NCBI RefSeq assembly: GCF_021012875.1
Contig: NZ_JAJMZJ010000005.1
Coordinates: forward strand, 1 to 64,000
Origin: Peptoniphilus sp. KCTC 25270
GTDB taxonomy: Bacteria; Bacillota; Clostridia; Tissierellales; Peptoniphilaceae
DNA length: 64,000 nt
Direction: 5' to 3'
Shown here: positions 56,351-64,000 of the stretch, piece after piece
Layout of the letters: the number at the start of each line of letters is the position of its first letter
Numbering within the stretch: position 1 is the stretch's first letter
Program-made: the position numbers and the translations under genes
Notes under the pieces: generated by a model
What the model saw: only the letters and a program-made list of their open reading frames with translations
Databases searched by the model: none
What the model was told of the DNA's origin: nothing

Positions 56351-56408
56351 TTTCTGAAATATTTGAATAGAAAAACGAAACAAAGAAAAGCAAAGAGAGA
56401 AGGATAAA

Positions 56409-57743
56409 ATGAAAAACTTTCAAGAAATGTATAACGAAAAGAAAAAGAGCGTAAAAGAGCTTTTGGATTTAATTGAAGATAGAGATTATATCTTCTCTGC
56501 TCAAGCAGCAGGGGAACCAGCGGCGATTTTATCGGAAATGCAATATCTAAAAGAAACCGGGGTAAAAGGTTGTGTATTGAACACTTGTCTACCATTGCAA
56601 GACTACCCAATGTTCAAAGATCCAGAAATGCAAGGGATTTTGGATCAAAACGCATGGTTCTTCTCAGGGGCACAACGTCAAGCTCATAAGGACAAATTGG
56701 TAAGTGCGATTCCTCAATCCTCTACTTCCGTTCTGAGAAAAGTTTTGGACCGAGTAGCTTATGAAAAACGTCGTCCCGTTGTTATGGCGACAGTATCTCC
56801 AATGGATGAACATGGTTATTTCACTTTGTCTGTAAGTGCCATTTATGAACGAGATCTAATCAATAAAGGTGCCTTTGTATTATTGGAAGTGAATCCAAAC
56901 TTCCCAAGAACCTATGGAGATTCTTTGGTTCACATTTCTGAGGTGGATGCTTTTGTGGAAGCGGATCGTCCAATTCCAGAAGCAAAATTGGCACCTTATA
57001 CAGAAACCGATGCAAAAATTGGTAAATTGATTGCCGATTTAATTGAAGATGGATCTACCATTCAATTGGGTATCGGAAACATTCCAAATGCCGTAGCCAA
57101 CGAATTAAAATCAAAGAAACATTTGGGAATTCATACAGAAATGTTTACAGAAACAATGGTAGACTTAATTGAATGTGGCGCTGTAGATAACTCCCAAAAA
57201 GGTTTATTGGACGGATATTCCGTATGTTCCTTTACAATGGGTAGCAAGAGATTGTACGATTTCGTAAACAACAATCCATCCGTATTGTTCAAATCTTGTA
57301 CTTTCACCAACGACCCATATACCATTGGACAAAATAGCAAATTCGTATCTATTAACGCCTCTTTGGAAATTGACCTAATGGGACAATGTGCTTCTGAAAC
57401 CGTGGACGGCGTACAATGGTCAGGAACTGGCGGACAATCTGAAACCGTAATGGGCGCTCAAATGTCCAAAGGGGGAAAATCCATTATTGCTATGCATTCC
57501 ACCTACGAAACAACTGATGAAAAGGGCGAAAAAGTATTGCGTTCAAAAATCGTACCTTATTTACACAGAAATGCAGCCGTTACCACTTCCCGTAACGATG
57601 TAGATTATGTTGTAACAGAACATGGGGTAGCTTGGTTACGTGGTTTGAATATTCGCGAAAGAGTAGAGGCCCTAATTGCCATTGCCCATCCAGATTTCCG
57701 TGAAGAATTAAAAGCTCAAGCAGAAGAATTAAAACTTTGGTAA
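56409..57743 (+). CDS. Acetyl-CoA hydrolase/transferase family (Cat1/4-hydroxybutyrate CoA-transferase type)
   Basis: A 444-residue family I-like CoA-transferase with the AcCoA_hydro architecture. Segments LGIGNIPNAVANEL, GGQSETVMGAQMSKGGKSI and VTEHGVAWLRGLNIRERVEALI are typical. It moves CoA between acetate and butyrate, succinate or 4-hydroxybutyrate. It is paired with the MFS transporter and ends before a strong terminator. It is the third unrelated CoA-transferase in this window. Confidence 0.85.
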   Translation: MKNFQEMYNEKKKSVKELLDLIEDRDYIFSAQAAGEPAAILSEMQYLKETGVKGCVLNTCLPLQDYPMFKDPEMQGILDQNAWFFSGAQRQAHKDKLVSAIPQSSTSVLRKVLDRVAYEKRRPVVMATVSPMDEHGYFTLSVSAIYERDLINKGAFVLLEVNPNFPRTYGDSLVHISEVDAFVEADRPIPEAKLAPYTETDAKIGKLIADLIEDGSTIQLGIGNIPNAVANELKSKKHLGIHTEMFTETMVDLIECGAVDNSQKGLLDGYSVCSFTMGSKRLYDFVNNNPSVLFKSCTFTNDPYTIGQNSKFVSINASLEIDLMGQCASETVDGVQWSGTGGQSETVMGAQMSKGGKSIIAMHSTYETTDEKGEKVLRSKIVPYLHRNAAVTTSRNDVDYVVTEHGVAWLRGLNIRERVEALIAIAHPDFREELKAQAEELKLW

Positions 57744-57776
57744 TTTTATCCTTCTCTTGATCGAAAAAGAGAAAAG

Positions 57777-57813
57777 AAAAACCTTACTCGATTTTTTCGG
57801 GTAAGGTTTTTTT
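57777..57813 (+). terminator. Terminator after Cat1-type CoA-transferase
   Basis: A stem of about 15 bp (AAAAACCTTAC/GTAAGGTTTTT plus inner pairs) with T7. It lies between convergent units and can serve both. Confidence 0.9.
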
Positions 57814-57839
57814 GTGTAAAATGTTTTTTTCAGAAAATG

Positions 57840-59000
57840 TTAATAGACCACTTTGTCTAAGATTCCTTTCAAATGGGCAATGGTAATTCCGTAGTTTGTC
57901 ATAGGAATCCCCATATCTTTTGCTTTTTGGACTCGAGTTAAGACGGCTTTTCGATTAAACATACAAGCTCCGCAATGAATGATCAAATCATAATTTTCCA
58001 TTTCGAAAAAATCTTCTCCTCGAGTAAAATCGATGGAAAGATTTTCGCCGTATTTTTTTCGCAATAATTTAGGGATTTTTACCCGTCCAATATCTTCTTC
58101 CAAAGGAGCATGGGTACAGGCCTCTGCAATAAGGATTCTAGAATTTTCCGATAGGGAATCCAAAATTTTGGCCGATTCCATAAAGTATTCCACATCCCCC
58201 TTTAGTTTGGAAAAAAGCACGGAAAAAGAAGTGAGTCGAACCTCTTTGGGAAGAATATCGTAAACTTCCTTAAAGCATTGAGAATCTGTTATAACAAGAT
58301 CGGGAGCGTCTTTTAGGCGAGAAAGAGATTCCTCCAACTTATCCAAACCTACGGCTACAACAACGGATTTTTTATCCAACAATTCTCGTATGGTTTGGAC
58401 TTGGGGAACAATAAGCCGACCTGTAGGTGCTTGGATATCCTGTGGCATGACTAAGAGAGTAAGGGAATTTTCCTTTACCAAAGAACCGGTAATATCTCTT
58501 TCTTCTTTTTGAATTTGAGTTTTTATGGCGTCAATGATTTCGAATTTGCTTTTCTCGGAATCCTTTTGAAGAAAAAGAGGATGGTAATTTTCCAATTCCT
58601 TCAAATATTCTTCTTCGTAGGAAAGATCCGTTCTCATAAGAGCAAAAACCGTAGGAATATTGTTTTTTGCCAATTGCAAAATGAAATCTTGATCCGATTT
58701 CAAATCTCCAGAAAAAAGGAAGATGGCCAAATCGGTTTTGTCCAAAGCCTTTGCCGTGGCTTCTATTCTCTCTTTTCCTAAAATACTTTCATCATCATAA
58801 CCAGGCGTATCTAAGAAAAGAACCGGGCCCAAACCATTGATTTCCATGGGTTTATTTACTGTGTCTGTTGTCGTTCCCTTAATGTCGCTGACAATGGAAG
58901 ATTTTTGTCCCGAAAGAAGATTTAATAAAGTGGATTTTCCCGCATTGGTTTTTCCAAAAATTCCAATATGTGTTCTTAAAGCGTTTTGTGTTTTTATCAT
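57840..59000 (-). CDS. hydF: [FeFe]-hydrogenase H-cluster maturation GTPase HydF
   Basis: A 386-residue scaffold GTPase on which the diiron subcluster is assembled and passed to hydrogenase. The G domain has P-loop GIFGKTNAGKSTL (13-25), followed by a dimerisation domain. The C-terminal cluster-binding domain has AEACTHAPLEEDIGR and HCGACMFNRK. It overlaps hydG by 4 bp and is last in the operon. Confidence 0.95.
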   Translation of the reverse strand: MIKTQNALRTHIGIFGKTNAGKSTLLNLLSGQKSSIVSDIKGTTTDTVNKPMEINGLGPVLFLDTPGYDDESILGKERIEATAKALDKTDLAIFLFSGDLKSDQDFILQLAKNNIPTVFALMRTDLSYEEEYLKELENYHPLFLQKDSEKSKFEIIDAIKTQIQKEERDITGSLVKENSLTLLVMPQDIQAPTGRLIVPQVQTIRELLDKKSVVVAVGLDKLEESLSRLKDAPDLVITDSQCFKEVYDILPKEVRLTSFSVLFSKLKGDVEYFMESAKILDSLSENSRILIAEACTHAPLEEDIGRVKIPKLLRKKYGENLSIDFTRGEDFFEMENYDLIIHCGACMFNRKAVLTRVQKAKDMGIPMTNYGITIAHLKGILDKVVY

Positions 59001-60430
59001 AAATTAAAATCTCTCAATCCTTCATCAATTTTTTTCAGACTCTTTATGGTGTAGTCCTTAATGTCTTCCCTTTGAATAAACTCCAACTCTTCTTCCGTCA
59101 CTTTTTTGCCTATGATTTTGGTTTCCTCGCTGGCATAATCGTTGAAAAATTCCTGTAGGGTCATAATGGCATTGGGCTGACAAAGATTGCTAATTTCTCC
59201 CGATTTCGCCATGGCCATAAAACGGTCTCCCGTCCGTCCATTTCGATAACAAGCTGTACAGAAAGAAGGAAGATGTCCAAGGGAAAGAAGCCAACGGATA
59301 ACCTCGTCCAAAGTTCGCGTATCATTAACATCAAACTGTTCGCTTTTTTTGGGATCAAATTCCAAATCCTCAGAATCGGCGTAGCCGCCAACGGATGTTT
59401 TAGAAGCTCCACTAACTTGTGAAATTCCAATTTCTAAAGCTCGTTCCCTCATCTCTTGGGATTCCCTTGTGGACATAATCATTCCAACATAAGGAGCGGC
59501 AATTCGAATAACAGCAATCAGTTTTTCAAATACATCATCTTGCAATGCGTTGGTAAAATCTTCAGGATCAATATCATCAGCTGGCCGAACTCTTGGGACA
59601 GAAATAGTATGAGGACCTACGCCATATTTTGCCTCTAAATGTTCCCCGTGAAGGAGCAATCCAACGAAATCGTATTTGTAATTGTTTAGACCAAAGAGGA
59701 CGCCAATTCCAACGTCGTCGATTCCTCCTTCCATGGCACGATCCATAGCTTCCGTATGGTAAGCGTAATTGGATTTTGGACCGGCTGGGTGAAGAGCTTC
59801 GTAGGATTTTTTATTATAGGTTTCTTGGAAAAGGATATACGTTCCAATTCCCGCCTCCTTTAACATTCGATATTCTTCCACAGTCGTTGCGGCAATATTG
59901 ACATTAACCCTTCGGATTTCTCCATTTTTATGATGGACAGAATAAATGGTTTCAATGGCTTCTAAGATATATTCAATGGGCGTTTCTATAGGATGCTCTC
60001 CACTTTCTAAAGCCAATCTTTTATGGCCCATATCCTGAAGAGCTATGGTTTCTTGTCGAATTTCTTCCATGGTCAATTTTTTTCGAGCAATGTGTTTGTT
60101 TTTTACGTGATAAGGACAATAAACGCAACTATTGATACAGTAATTGGAAAGATACAAAGGGGCAAACAAAACAATTCGATTCCCATAAATATGCATTTTG
60201 ATTTCCTTAGCCAAAGCAAAGATTTTTTCGTTCAAATCTTCTTCTTCACAAGACACAAGGAGAAAGGCCTCTCTATGGTTTAATCCTTTTCTCTCCTTGG
60301 CCTTTTCCAAAATAGATTCTATGAGTTCCCGATTGTTTTTATTTTTTTCCCCGAAGGCAATGGTATCTAGAATTTCTCCATCGTGAATAAATTCCTCTGC
60401 CACACTACTTTTTGGATTGTATTTGTACAT
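58997..60430 (-). CDS. hydG: [FeFe]-hydrogenase maturase HydG
   Basis: A 477-residue radical SAM tyrosine lyase making CO and CN- for the H-cluster. The SAM-cluster motif is CINSCVYC. The C-terminal auxiliary-cluster region reads CTACYRNGRTGDRFM followed by NLCQPNAI, the HydG hallmark that separates it from ThiH. ATG 60430 (MYKYNPKSSVAEEF) is chosen after AGAGG; a longer reading would run into hydE. One base separates it from hydE. Confidence 0.96.
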   Translation of the reverse strand: MYKYNPKSSVAEEFIHDGEILDTIAFGEKNKNNRELIESILEKAKERKGLNHREAFLLVSCEEEDLNEKIFALAKEIKMHIYGNRIVLFAPLYLSNYCINSCVYCPYHVKNKHIARKKLTMEEIRQETIALQDMGHKRLALESGEHPIETPIEYILEAIETIYSVHHKNGEIRRVNVNIAATTVEEYRMLKEAGIGTYILFQETYNKKSYEALHPAGPKSNYAYHTEAMDRAMEGGIDDVGIGVLFGLNNYKYDFVGLLLHGEHLEAKYGVGPHTISVPRVRPADDIDPEDFTNALQDDVFEKLIAVIRIAAPYVGMIMSTRESQEMRERALEIGISQVSGASKTSVGGYADSEDLEFDPKKSEQFDVNDTRTLDEVIRWLLSLGHLPSFCTACYRNGRTGDRFMAMAKSGEISNLCQPNAIMTLQEFFNDYASEETKIIGKKVTEEELEFIQREDIKDYTIKSLKKIDEGLRDFNL

Positions 60431-60431
60431 A

Positions 60432-61481
60432 TTATCCTCTCTTTCCATCAATAGGATCTCCCACATCAATTTTTATCTTTTTTCCAATCTTCATAAATTC
60501 CTCATCCAATTCATGAATATAGGCAGCGGCCTCTAAATTTTGGATGGCTTTGTTATCGTATAAGGAATAATTTTGTTTCGCCTTCTCAGGAGATAGATTG
60601 GGCATTACAACATTGGCTCCATGGAGCATTCCTAAAATACGTCCCTGAGGATGAATGCTATTTAACGCCGTTGTTGACGGAATTAGGGCTTGAGGGAACA
60701 AAATACGAAGGATGGATACCACTTTCAAAGAAAGCTCCAAATCTCCGTTGCCCTCTCCGTGAAAAATCGTGTCCTTGTGATGAATAAAAGGTCCCACGCC
60801 AATCATTTGAGGTTGTAGTTCCTGTAAAAAATCAAAATCCTCCAAAATATTTTCTATGGTTTGAAAAGGCGCTCCAATCATAAAGCCAGAACCAACGACA
60901 AATCCCAAATCTTTTAGATGATAGAGGGTTTTTCTTCGTTCTTCAAAGCTCTGATTCTTTGGGTGAAGTTTCCCGAAGAGCTCTTCATTGGCCGCCTCGT
61001 GGCGAAGAAGATATCGATCGGCCCCAGCCTCTTTTAGTTTTTTCAAACTTTCGTAGCTGCGAACCCCTAAAGAAAGGGTAATTCGCGTATCGGGGAAAGA
61101 TTTTTTTATGGATTTAATAATAGAAATAAAATAATCGTCTTCTAAACTTGGATCCTCGCCTCCTTGTAAAACGAACGTGCGAAATCCTTTGTTGTATCCA
61201 TATTCGCAAGCGGAAAGCACCTCTTCAACCGGAAGACGAAATCTTTGGATTTCAGAATTTTTTCCATTGATTCCACAATAATAACAAGTTTGTTTGCAAT
61301 AATTGGAAAATTCAACCAATCCTCGAATAAAAATAGAATCTCCATAGTTTTCTTGGCAAAGATCCCAAGCTTTTTTCCGTAGGGCTTCCTGAATGTCTTT
61401 GTTGTGAGTTTCCAAAAGAAATCGAATTTCTTCTCTCTCGAGAGTTCCCCTCTCGATTTGTCTTAAAATTCTCTCTTTCAT
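60432..61481 (-). CDS. hydE: [FeFe]-hydrogenase maturase HydE
   Basis: A 349-residue radical SAM TIM barrel with motif CKQTCYYCGI. FVLQGGEDPSLEDDYF carries the GGE-type SAM contact, and the BATS-like C-terminal part is complete. It works with HydG and HydF on the diiron subcluster. ATGA overlap with the upstream small regulator gene shows tight coupling. Confidence 0.94.
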   Translation of the reverse strand: MKERILRQIERGTLEREEIRFLLETHNKDIQEALRKKAWDLCQENYGDSIFIRGLVEFSNYCKQTCYYCGINGKNSEIQRFRLPVEEVLSACEYGYNKGFRTFVLQGGEDPSLEDDYFISIIKSIKKSFPDTRITLSLGVRSYESLKKLKEAGADRYLLRHEAANEELFGKLHPKNQSFEERRKTLYHLKDLGFVVGSGFMIGAPFQTIENILEDFDFLQELQPQMIGVGPFIHHKDTIFHGEGNGDLELSLKVVSILRILFPQALIPSTTALNSIHPQGRILGMLHGANVVMPNLSPEKAKQNYSLYDNKAIQNLEAAAYIHELDEEFMKIGKKIKIDVGDPIDGKRG

Positions 61482-61726
61482 TTGTTCTTTGAATAAATGA
61501 CTTTCGCGGTAATGTCTTCAATATTTCCCAATTTACCGCTAAGGCTTGAAATTTTATCTTGAGGAGCATTTAGAACCACAGTAATAATAAAAAGATCATT
61601 CTCCACCCGTGGGAGGCCCATTCTTCCTAAAATATATTCATTGTATTCATGTAAAATGCTCTGTACTTTTTCACTCTGTTTTATATCTTCAATAATAATT
61701 CCTAAAATGGCAATTCGTCTTTCCAT
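61478..61726 (-). CDS. TM1266-type iron-only hydrogenase system regulator
   Basis: An 82-residue ferredoxin-like/ACT-fold protein (MERRIAILGIIIEDIKQSEKV...). It matches the 'iron-only hydrogenase system regulator' family, regularly placed beside hydEFG. Its regulatory target is not known. GGAGGG precedes the ATG. A terminator hairpin in the leader ends only about 20 nt before this start, so expression probably depends on anti-termination. Confidence 0.88.
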   Translation of the reverse strand: MERRIAILGIIIEDIKQSEKVQSILHEYNEYILGRMGLPRVENDLFIITVVLNAPQDKISSLSGKLGNIEDITAKVIYSKNK

Positions 61727-61827
61727 TTTCCCTCCTTAAAAATAAAAAAAGCACGACAAAAAAACCGTGCTTTATTGCAAGAAAAGGCGCAGTTTCAAGT
61801 CAGATTTCTCTTATTTGTCACTCACGG
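61727..61827 (-). ncRNA. Candidate riboswitch/attenuator leader of hyd operon
   Basis: About 100 nt between promoter and first gene. Near the 3' end a perfect 8-bp stem (61773-61766 with 61755-61748, read leftward) with T7 forms a terminator. The 5' sequence CCGTG (61827-61823) can instead pair with CACGG (61769-61765), which includes the terminator's 5' arm, so two exclusive folds exist. A 7-bp AAGAGAA/TTTTCTT helix lies inside. I recognise no known riboswitch class. Confidence 0.6.
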
Positions 61828-61831
61828 GTTT

Positions 61832-61860
61832 ATTATAGCATGGGGAAAATAAATAAACAA
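61832..61860 (-). promoter_or_regulatory. Promoter of hyd maturation operon
   Basis: On the minus strand TTGTTT (61860-61855), 17-bp spacer, TATAAT (61837-61832). Predicted start near 61825, just at the CCGTG of the leader. Confidence 0.8.
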
Positions 61861-61875
61861 ATGGAATGGATGGTA

Positions 61876-61907
61876 GAAAAAACCCCCACTCTGTCAGAAT
61901 GGGGGTT
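61876..61907 (-). terminator. Terminator of the small membrane-protein gene
   Basis: An 8-bp GC-rich stem (61881-61888 with 61900-61907) with an 11-nt loop, followed by T7 on the minus strand. Confidence 0.85.
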
Positions 61908-61915
61908 GGAAAAAT

Positions 61916-62335
61916 TTATTTCTCTTTTTGGAACAAGATAACAAACAAAGCAAGGAAAAACAAATAAGAAATAGAAGATATTATCTTAAGGATTTTAGAG
62001 TAATAATTGTAAACCGAAAGGGTTGCAGGATCATTTTCTGCTATAGGCCAAATAAAATCTCCTACAGAAGAGGTAAAATAGTTAATCAGTAATCCAAAGA
62101 GAAGGATAAAAAGAACAGGGAATAGAATTTCCTTCCAATTCTCTTTGAACGATTTTTTCTCCCCATTATAAAGTATGGGAAAATACAAAAGACAAGCCGT
62201 ACGAACCCATTGAACTTGATCCGTGGGAATTTTTGTAAATTCTCTTTTCCCTGCATCTATAAAATAAACCAGAAAAGCCATTTGAATTATGGCAACAATA
62301 GAAAGAAGCAAAACTCTTTTTGTCTTTGTCATCAT
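61916..62335 (-). CDS. Hypothetical membrane protein
   Basis: A 139-residue protein with hydrophobic segments at about 8-26, 43-55, 71-87 and 114-134, so three or four membrane spans. No family recognised. It starts with two consecutive ATG codons, and AAAGGA lies 7 bp upstream. Own terminator downstream. Between the M55 peptidase gene and the hyd operon, with no clear functional link to either. Confidence 0.6.
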   Translation of the reverse strand: MMTKTKRVLLLSIVAIIQMAFLVYFIDAGKREFTKIPTDQVQWVRTACLLYFPILYNGEKKSFKENWKEILFPVLFILLFGLLINYFTSSVGDFIWPIAENDPATLSVYNYYSKILKIISSISYLFFLALFVILFQKEK

Positions 62336-62388
62336 TAAAATATCCTTTCTTATCCCTTTCGTTATTTTAACTAAAAAACAAAAACTTC

Positions 62389-63219
62389 TTATTTATCGGC
62401 AAGACTTGTCATAACGGAAATGGAATTGATAATATCGGCGGTATTTTCAAGATTCAAACTAACTCGATAGCCGTCCAATCGTTGAGCACCAATCATTCTT
62501 TCCACTCGGTCTGCCTGGTCTGTGGTGTTAAATTCTATGGTTATATTGTAAGGAGCTTCTAAATCGGGCATAGGAAGAGTAGAAAAATCTTTTTCCAATA
62601 CTCGATGAACAGCCTCTATGGTTTCCTTTTCTACGATTTGAGGATTTTTCAACTTAGAGGCAAAGCGTCCCAAACTTTTTTTCGTAATTACGTATTCTAC
62701 ATACTTCATATAGCCTTCTCGAATGAGCTGGTCGTACAAGCCGCTATCCCCAATAATAAGGGCAACAGGGATGCGAAGTTCTTTGGCATAAAGAGCATTG
62801 ACCATGGCTTCGGAACATTTGATTCCATTGATGCTCAATCGGTGAACAGAGGTGGAAAAACTATGTTCCATATTGGCTTTGTGTTGGCCGCTTCCTGCGT
62901 GATAGCCAACGAAAAAGGCCACATCGTGTCCTTCCATTCCATGGACCATAAATTCACGGCGAGGACTTCCCACAATCAATTGGATTCTTGGATCCATTTT
63001 TCCTAAGCGGAAATAGTCCAAACTTCTTCCCATATTATGGGCGTCACAAACGGTAATTTCGGTTATATCTTTGTTTTTAGGGGATGTTTGAATCCCTTTT
63101 ATTACGTATTCCATTTGGCGATGAATGGCTTCTAGATACATAGTCCGTTCGCCAGTTTCTTCGGTCCAATTATTGATTCCAGCAATTCCTTCCATATCAA
63201 ACGAAATATAAATTTTCAT
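62389..63219 (-). CDS. M55 family D-aminopeptidase (DppA-like)
   Basis: A 276-residue zinc peptidase. N-terminal YISFDMEGIAGI carries the metal-binding Asp and Glu. Further ligand histidines lie in VCDAHNMGRSLDYF, VGYHAGSG and MEHSFS. DppA of Bacillus cleaves D-Ala peptides. No dipeptide transporter is nearby. ATG 63219 is used, 7 bp after AGGAGG; a GTG 3 bp upstream is possible. Confidence 0.88.
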   Translation of the reverse strand: MKIYISFDMEGIAGINNWTEETGERTMYLEAIHRQMEYVIKGIQTSPKNKDITEITVCDAHNMGRSLDYFRLGKMDPRIQLIVGSPRREFMVHGMEGHDVAFFVGYHAGSGQHKANMEHSFSTSVHRLSINGIKCSEAMVNALYAKELRIPVALIIGDSGLYDQLIREGYMKYVEYVITKKSLGRFASKLKNPQIVEKETIEAVHRVLEKDFSTLPMPDLEAPYNITIEFNTTDQADRVERMIGAQRLDGYRVSLNLENTADIINSISVMTSLADK

Positions 63220-63308
63220 CACAAACCCTCCTACCTTTAGAATAGCATAAAGAAGGGGGTCTTTCCATAGATTTTAGAAACTGTTACAATGAATGAAGGA
63301 GGGGAATT

Positions 63309-63920
63309 ATGAAGCTTTTGGATATTTTTACGTATGTTTTTGAAGAATTGCCCATTGGCGTTTTGTCTTTTTTAGGAGAAGATTATTTGCCAAAATCAGA
63401 AGTAATAGAAATTGCAGCCGCTGGAGAAGGTGGTTTGTATTTTATTTTGAATCGAGACAATGAAATGGCTCGAGATATTATTCGCAGAAAAGAGATTTCT
63501 TTTGTTACGTATAAGGACGGACTTTCTTTAAGGGGAACAGAGTTTATAAATATAAAAGGGGTAGTAAAACGAAGCGATGAGAGCTGGGACTTGGTAAAAA
63601 AGCTCAATCCAGAATTGTCGGATTCTTATAAGGATGAACAGAATCAGAAAATGGTCTTTCTTTTCTTTATTCATGAAGGGGAAGGGACAATCAAAAAGAA
63701 AAAAGAAAGAGCCGAAGCCTTCGCTTTTGGCCAACCAAAGGGTGAATCCTATATTTATGAGGTGAACAATCGCTGTGTTCGTTGTATGGATTGCGTTCAA
63801 GTTTGTCCCGTAGATGCAATAAAACCGCTAGGTGCACGGGTTTCCATTAATCAAAATCTCTGCGTTCATTGTTCGGCTTGCTACAAAACCTGTGCTTTTT
63901 CTGCCATTGATCGTAGTTAA
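63309..63920 (+). CDS. Flavin split-barrel domain fused to 2x[4Fe-4S] ferredoxin
   Basis: A 203-residue protein. The N-terminal ~140 residues resemble the pyridoxamine-phosphate-oxidase-like FMN split barrel. The C terminus holds two ferredoxin motifs, Cys156-159-162-166 and Cys185-188-191-195. It probably transfers electrons between ferredoxin-type clusters and FMN; partner and substrate are unknown. GGAGG precedes ATG, and tadA starts one base after the stop, so the two are coupled. Confidence 0.8.
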   Translation: MKLLDIFTYVFEELPIGVLSFLGEDYLPKSEVIEIAAAGEGGLYFILNRDNEMARDIIRRKEISFVTYKDGLSLRGTEFINIKGVVKRSDESWDLVKKLNPELSDSYKDEQNQKMVFLFFIHEGEGTIKKKKERAEAFAFGQPKGESYIYEVNNRCVRCMDCVQVCPVDAIKPLGARVSINQNLCVHCSACYKTCAFSAIDRS

Positions 63921-63921
63921 C

Positions 63922-64000
63922 ATGAAGGAATTTTTTATGAGAGAGGCCCTAAAAGAGGCCCAAAAAGCAAAAGATTTAGGAGAGGTTCCCATTGGAGCTG
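63922..64000 (+). CDS. tadA: tRNA adenosine(34) deaminase TadA, 5' end only
   Basis: The first 26 codons before the window ends: MKEFFMREALKEAQKAKDLG followed by EVPIGA. This is the characteristic N terminus of TadA, which converts A34 of tRNA-Arg to inosine. The zinc and catalytic motifs lie outside the window. Confidence 0.85.
   Translation, partial: MKEFFMREALKEAQKAKDLGEVPIGA

Overview
The window carries the replication origin of a low-GC, strictly anaerobic, amino-acid-fermenting Firmicute, probably a Clostridia/Tissierellia or Peptostreptococcaceae-type lineage. The basis is the gene order rpmH-oriC-dnaA-dnaN-recF-gyrB-gyrA, an rsbV/rsbW/sigB-like trio directly after gyrA, [FeFe]-hydrogenase maturases, a glycyl-radical enzyme and a reductive Stickland (2-hydroxyacyl-CoA dehydratase) cluster. 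Species cannot be named from the sequence alone. I see no tRNA, rRNA, CRISPR array, insertion sequence or prophage.

Layout. 1-115: tandem array of a 16-bp parS-like imperfect palindrome at 23-bp period, running off the left edge. 116-6998 (minus): membrane protein, rsmG, mnmG, mnmE, jag, yidC, yidD, rnpA, rpmH. 7000-9025: bipartite oriC around dnaA, with a DnaA-box array before dnaA and DnaA boxes plus DnaA-trio-like repeats between dnaA and dnaN. 9026-15897: dnaN, S4-domain gene, recF, gyrB, gyrA. 15901-18063: stress sigma module (STAS antagonist, divergent RsbW-like protein, SigB/F-type sigma) and a PsiE/CorC-like membrane protein. 18179-20688: metNIQ. Then nfo, convergent and overlapping with glpK, and a zinc metallopeptidase. 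24244-26394 (minus): two chromate-transporter halves flanking an EIIC-like permease. 26493-29270: proC, DJ-1/PfpI, MATE.

29398-33772: YkvI-like permease, Crp/Fnr regulator, and divergently the YjjI-type glycyl-radical enzyme with its YjjW activase. 33931-47780 is a large fermentation island: GntR/FCD regulator, hadAIBC-like CoA-transferase/activator/dehydratase, D-2-hydroxyacid dehydrogenase, BrnQ, aminotransferase, then a Pct-type CoA-transferase, acyl-CoA dehydrogenase and EtfBA. Together these give uptake, transamination, reduction to 2-hydroxyacid, CoA activation, dehydration and enoyl-CoA reduction. The GntR gene and the Pct gene share an operator-like GTATAC palindrome at their promoters.

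47826-52730 (minus): LTA-synthase-like sulfatase, DUF2974 hydrolase, nitrilase-family amidase and asd, with hom divergent. 54059-57743: LysR regulator, MFS transporter and a Cat1/4-hydroxybutyrate-type CoA-transferase, the third CoA-transferase family in the window. 57840-61726 (minus): H-cluster maturation operon (TM1266-type regulator, hydE, hydG, hydF) behind a leader that looks like a transcription attenuator or riboswitch. 61916-64000: small membrane protein, M55 D-aminopeptidase, split-barrel/ferredoxin fusion and the start of tadA.

Most promising for novelty: the attenuator leader of the hyd operon, the parS-like tandem array, the GTATAC operator set, the glycyl-radical enzyme of unknown substrate with its Crp-type neighbour, the RsbW-like protein without its usual ATP-lid motifs, and the permease between the two chromate-transporter halves.
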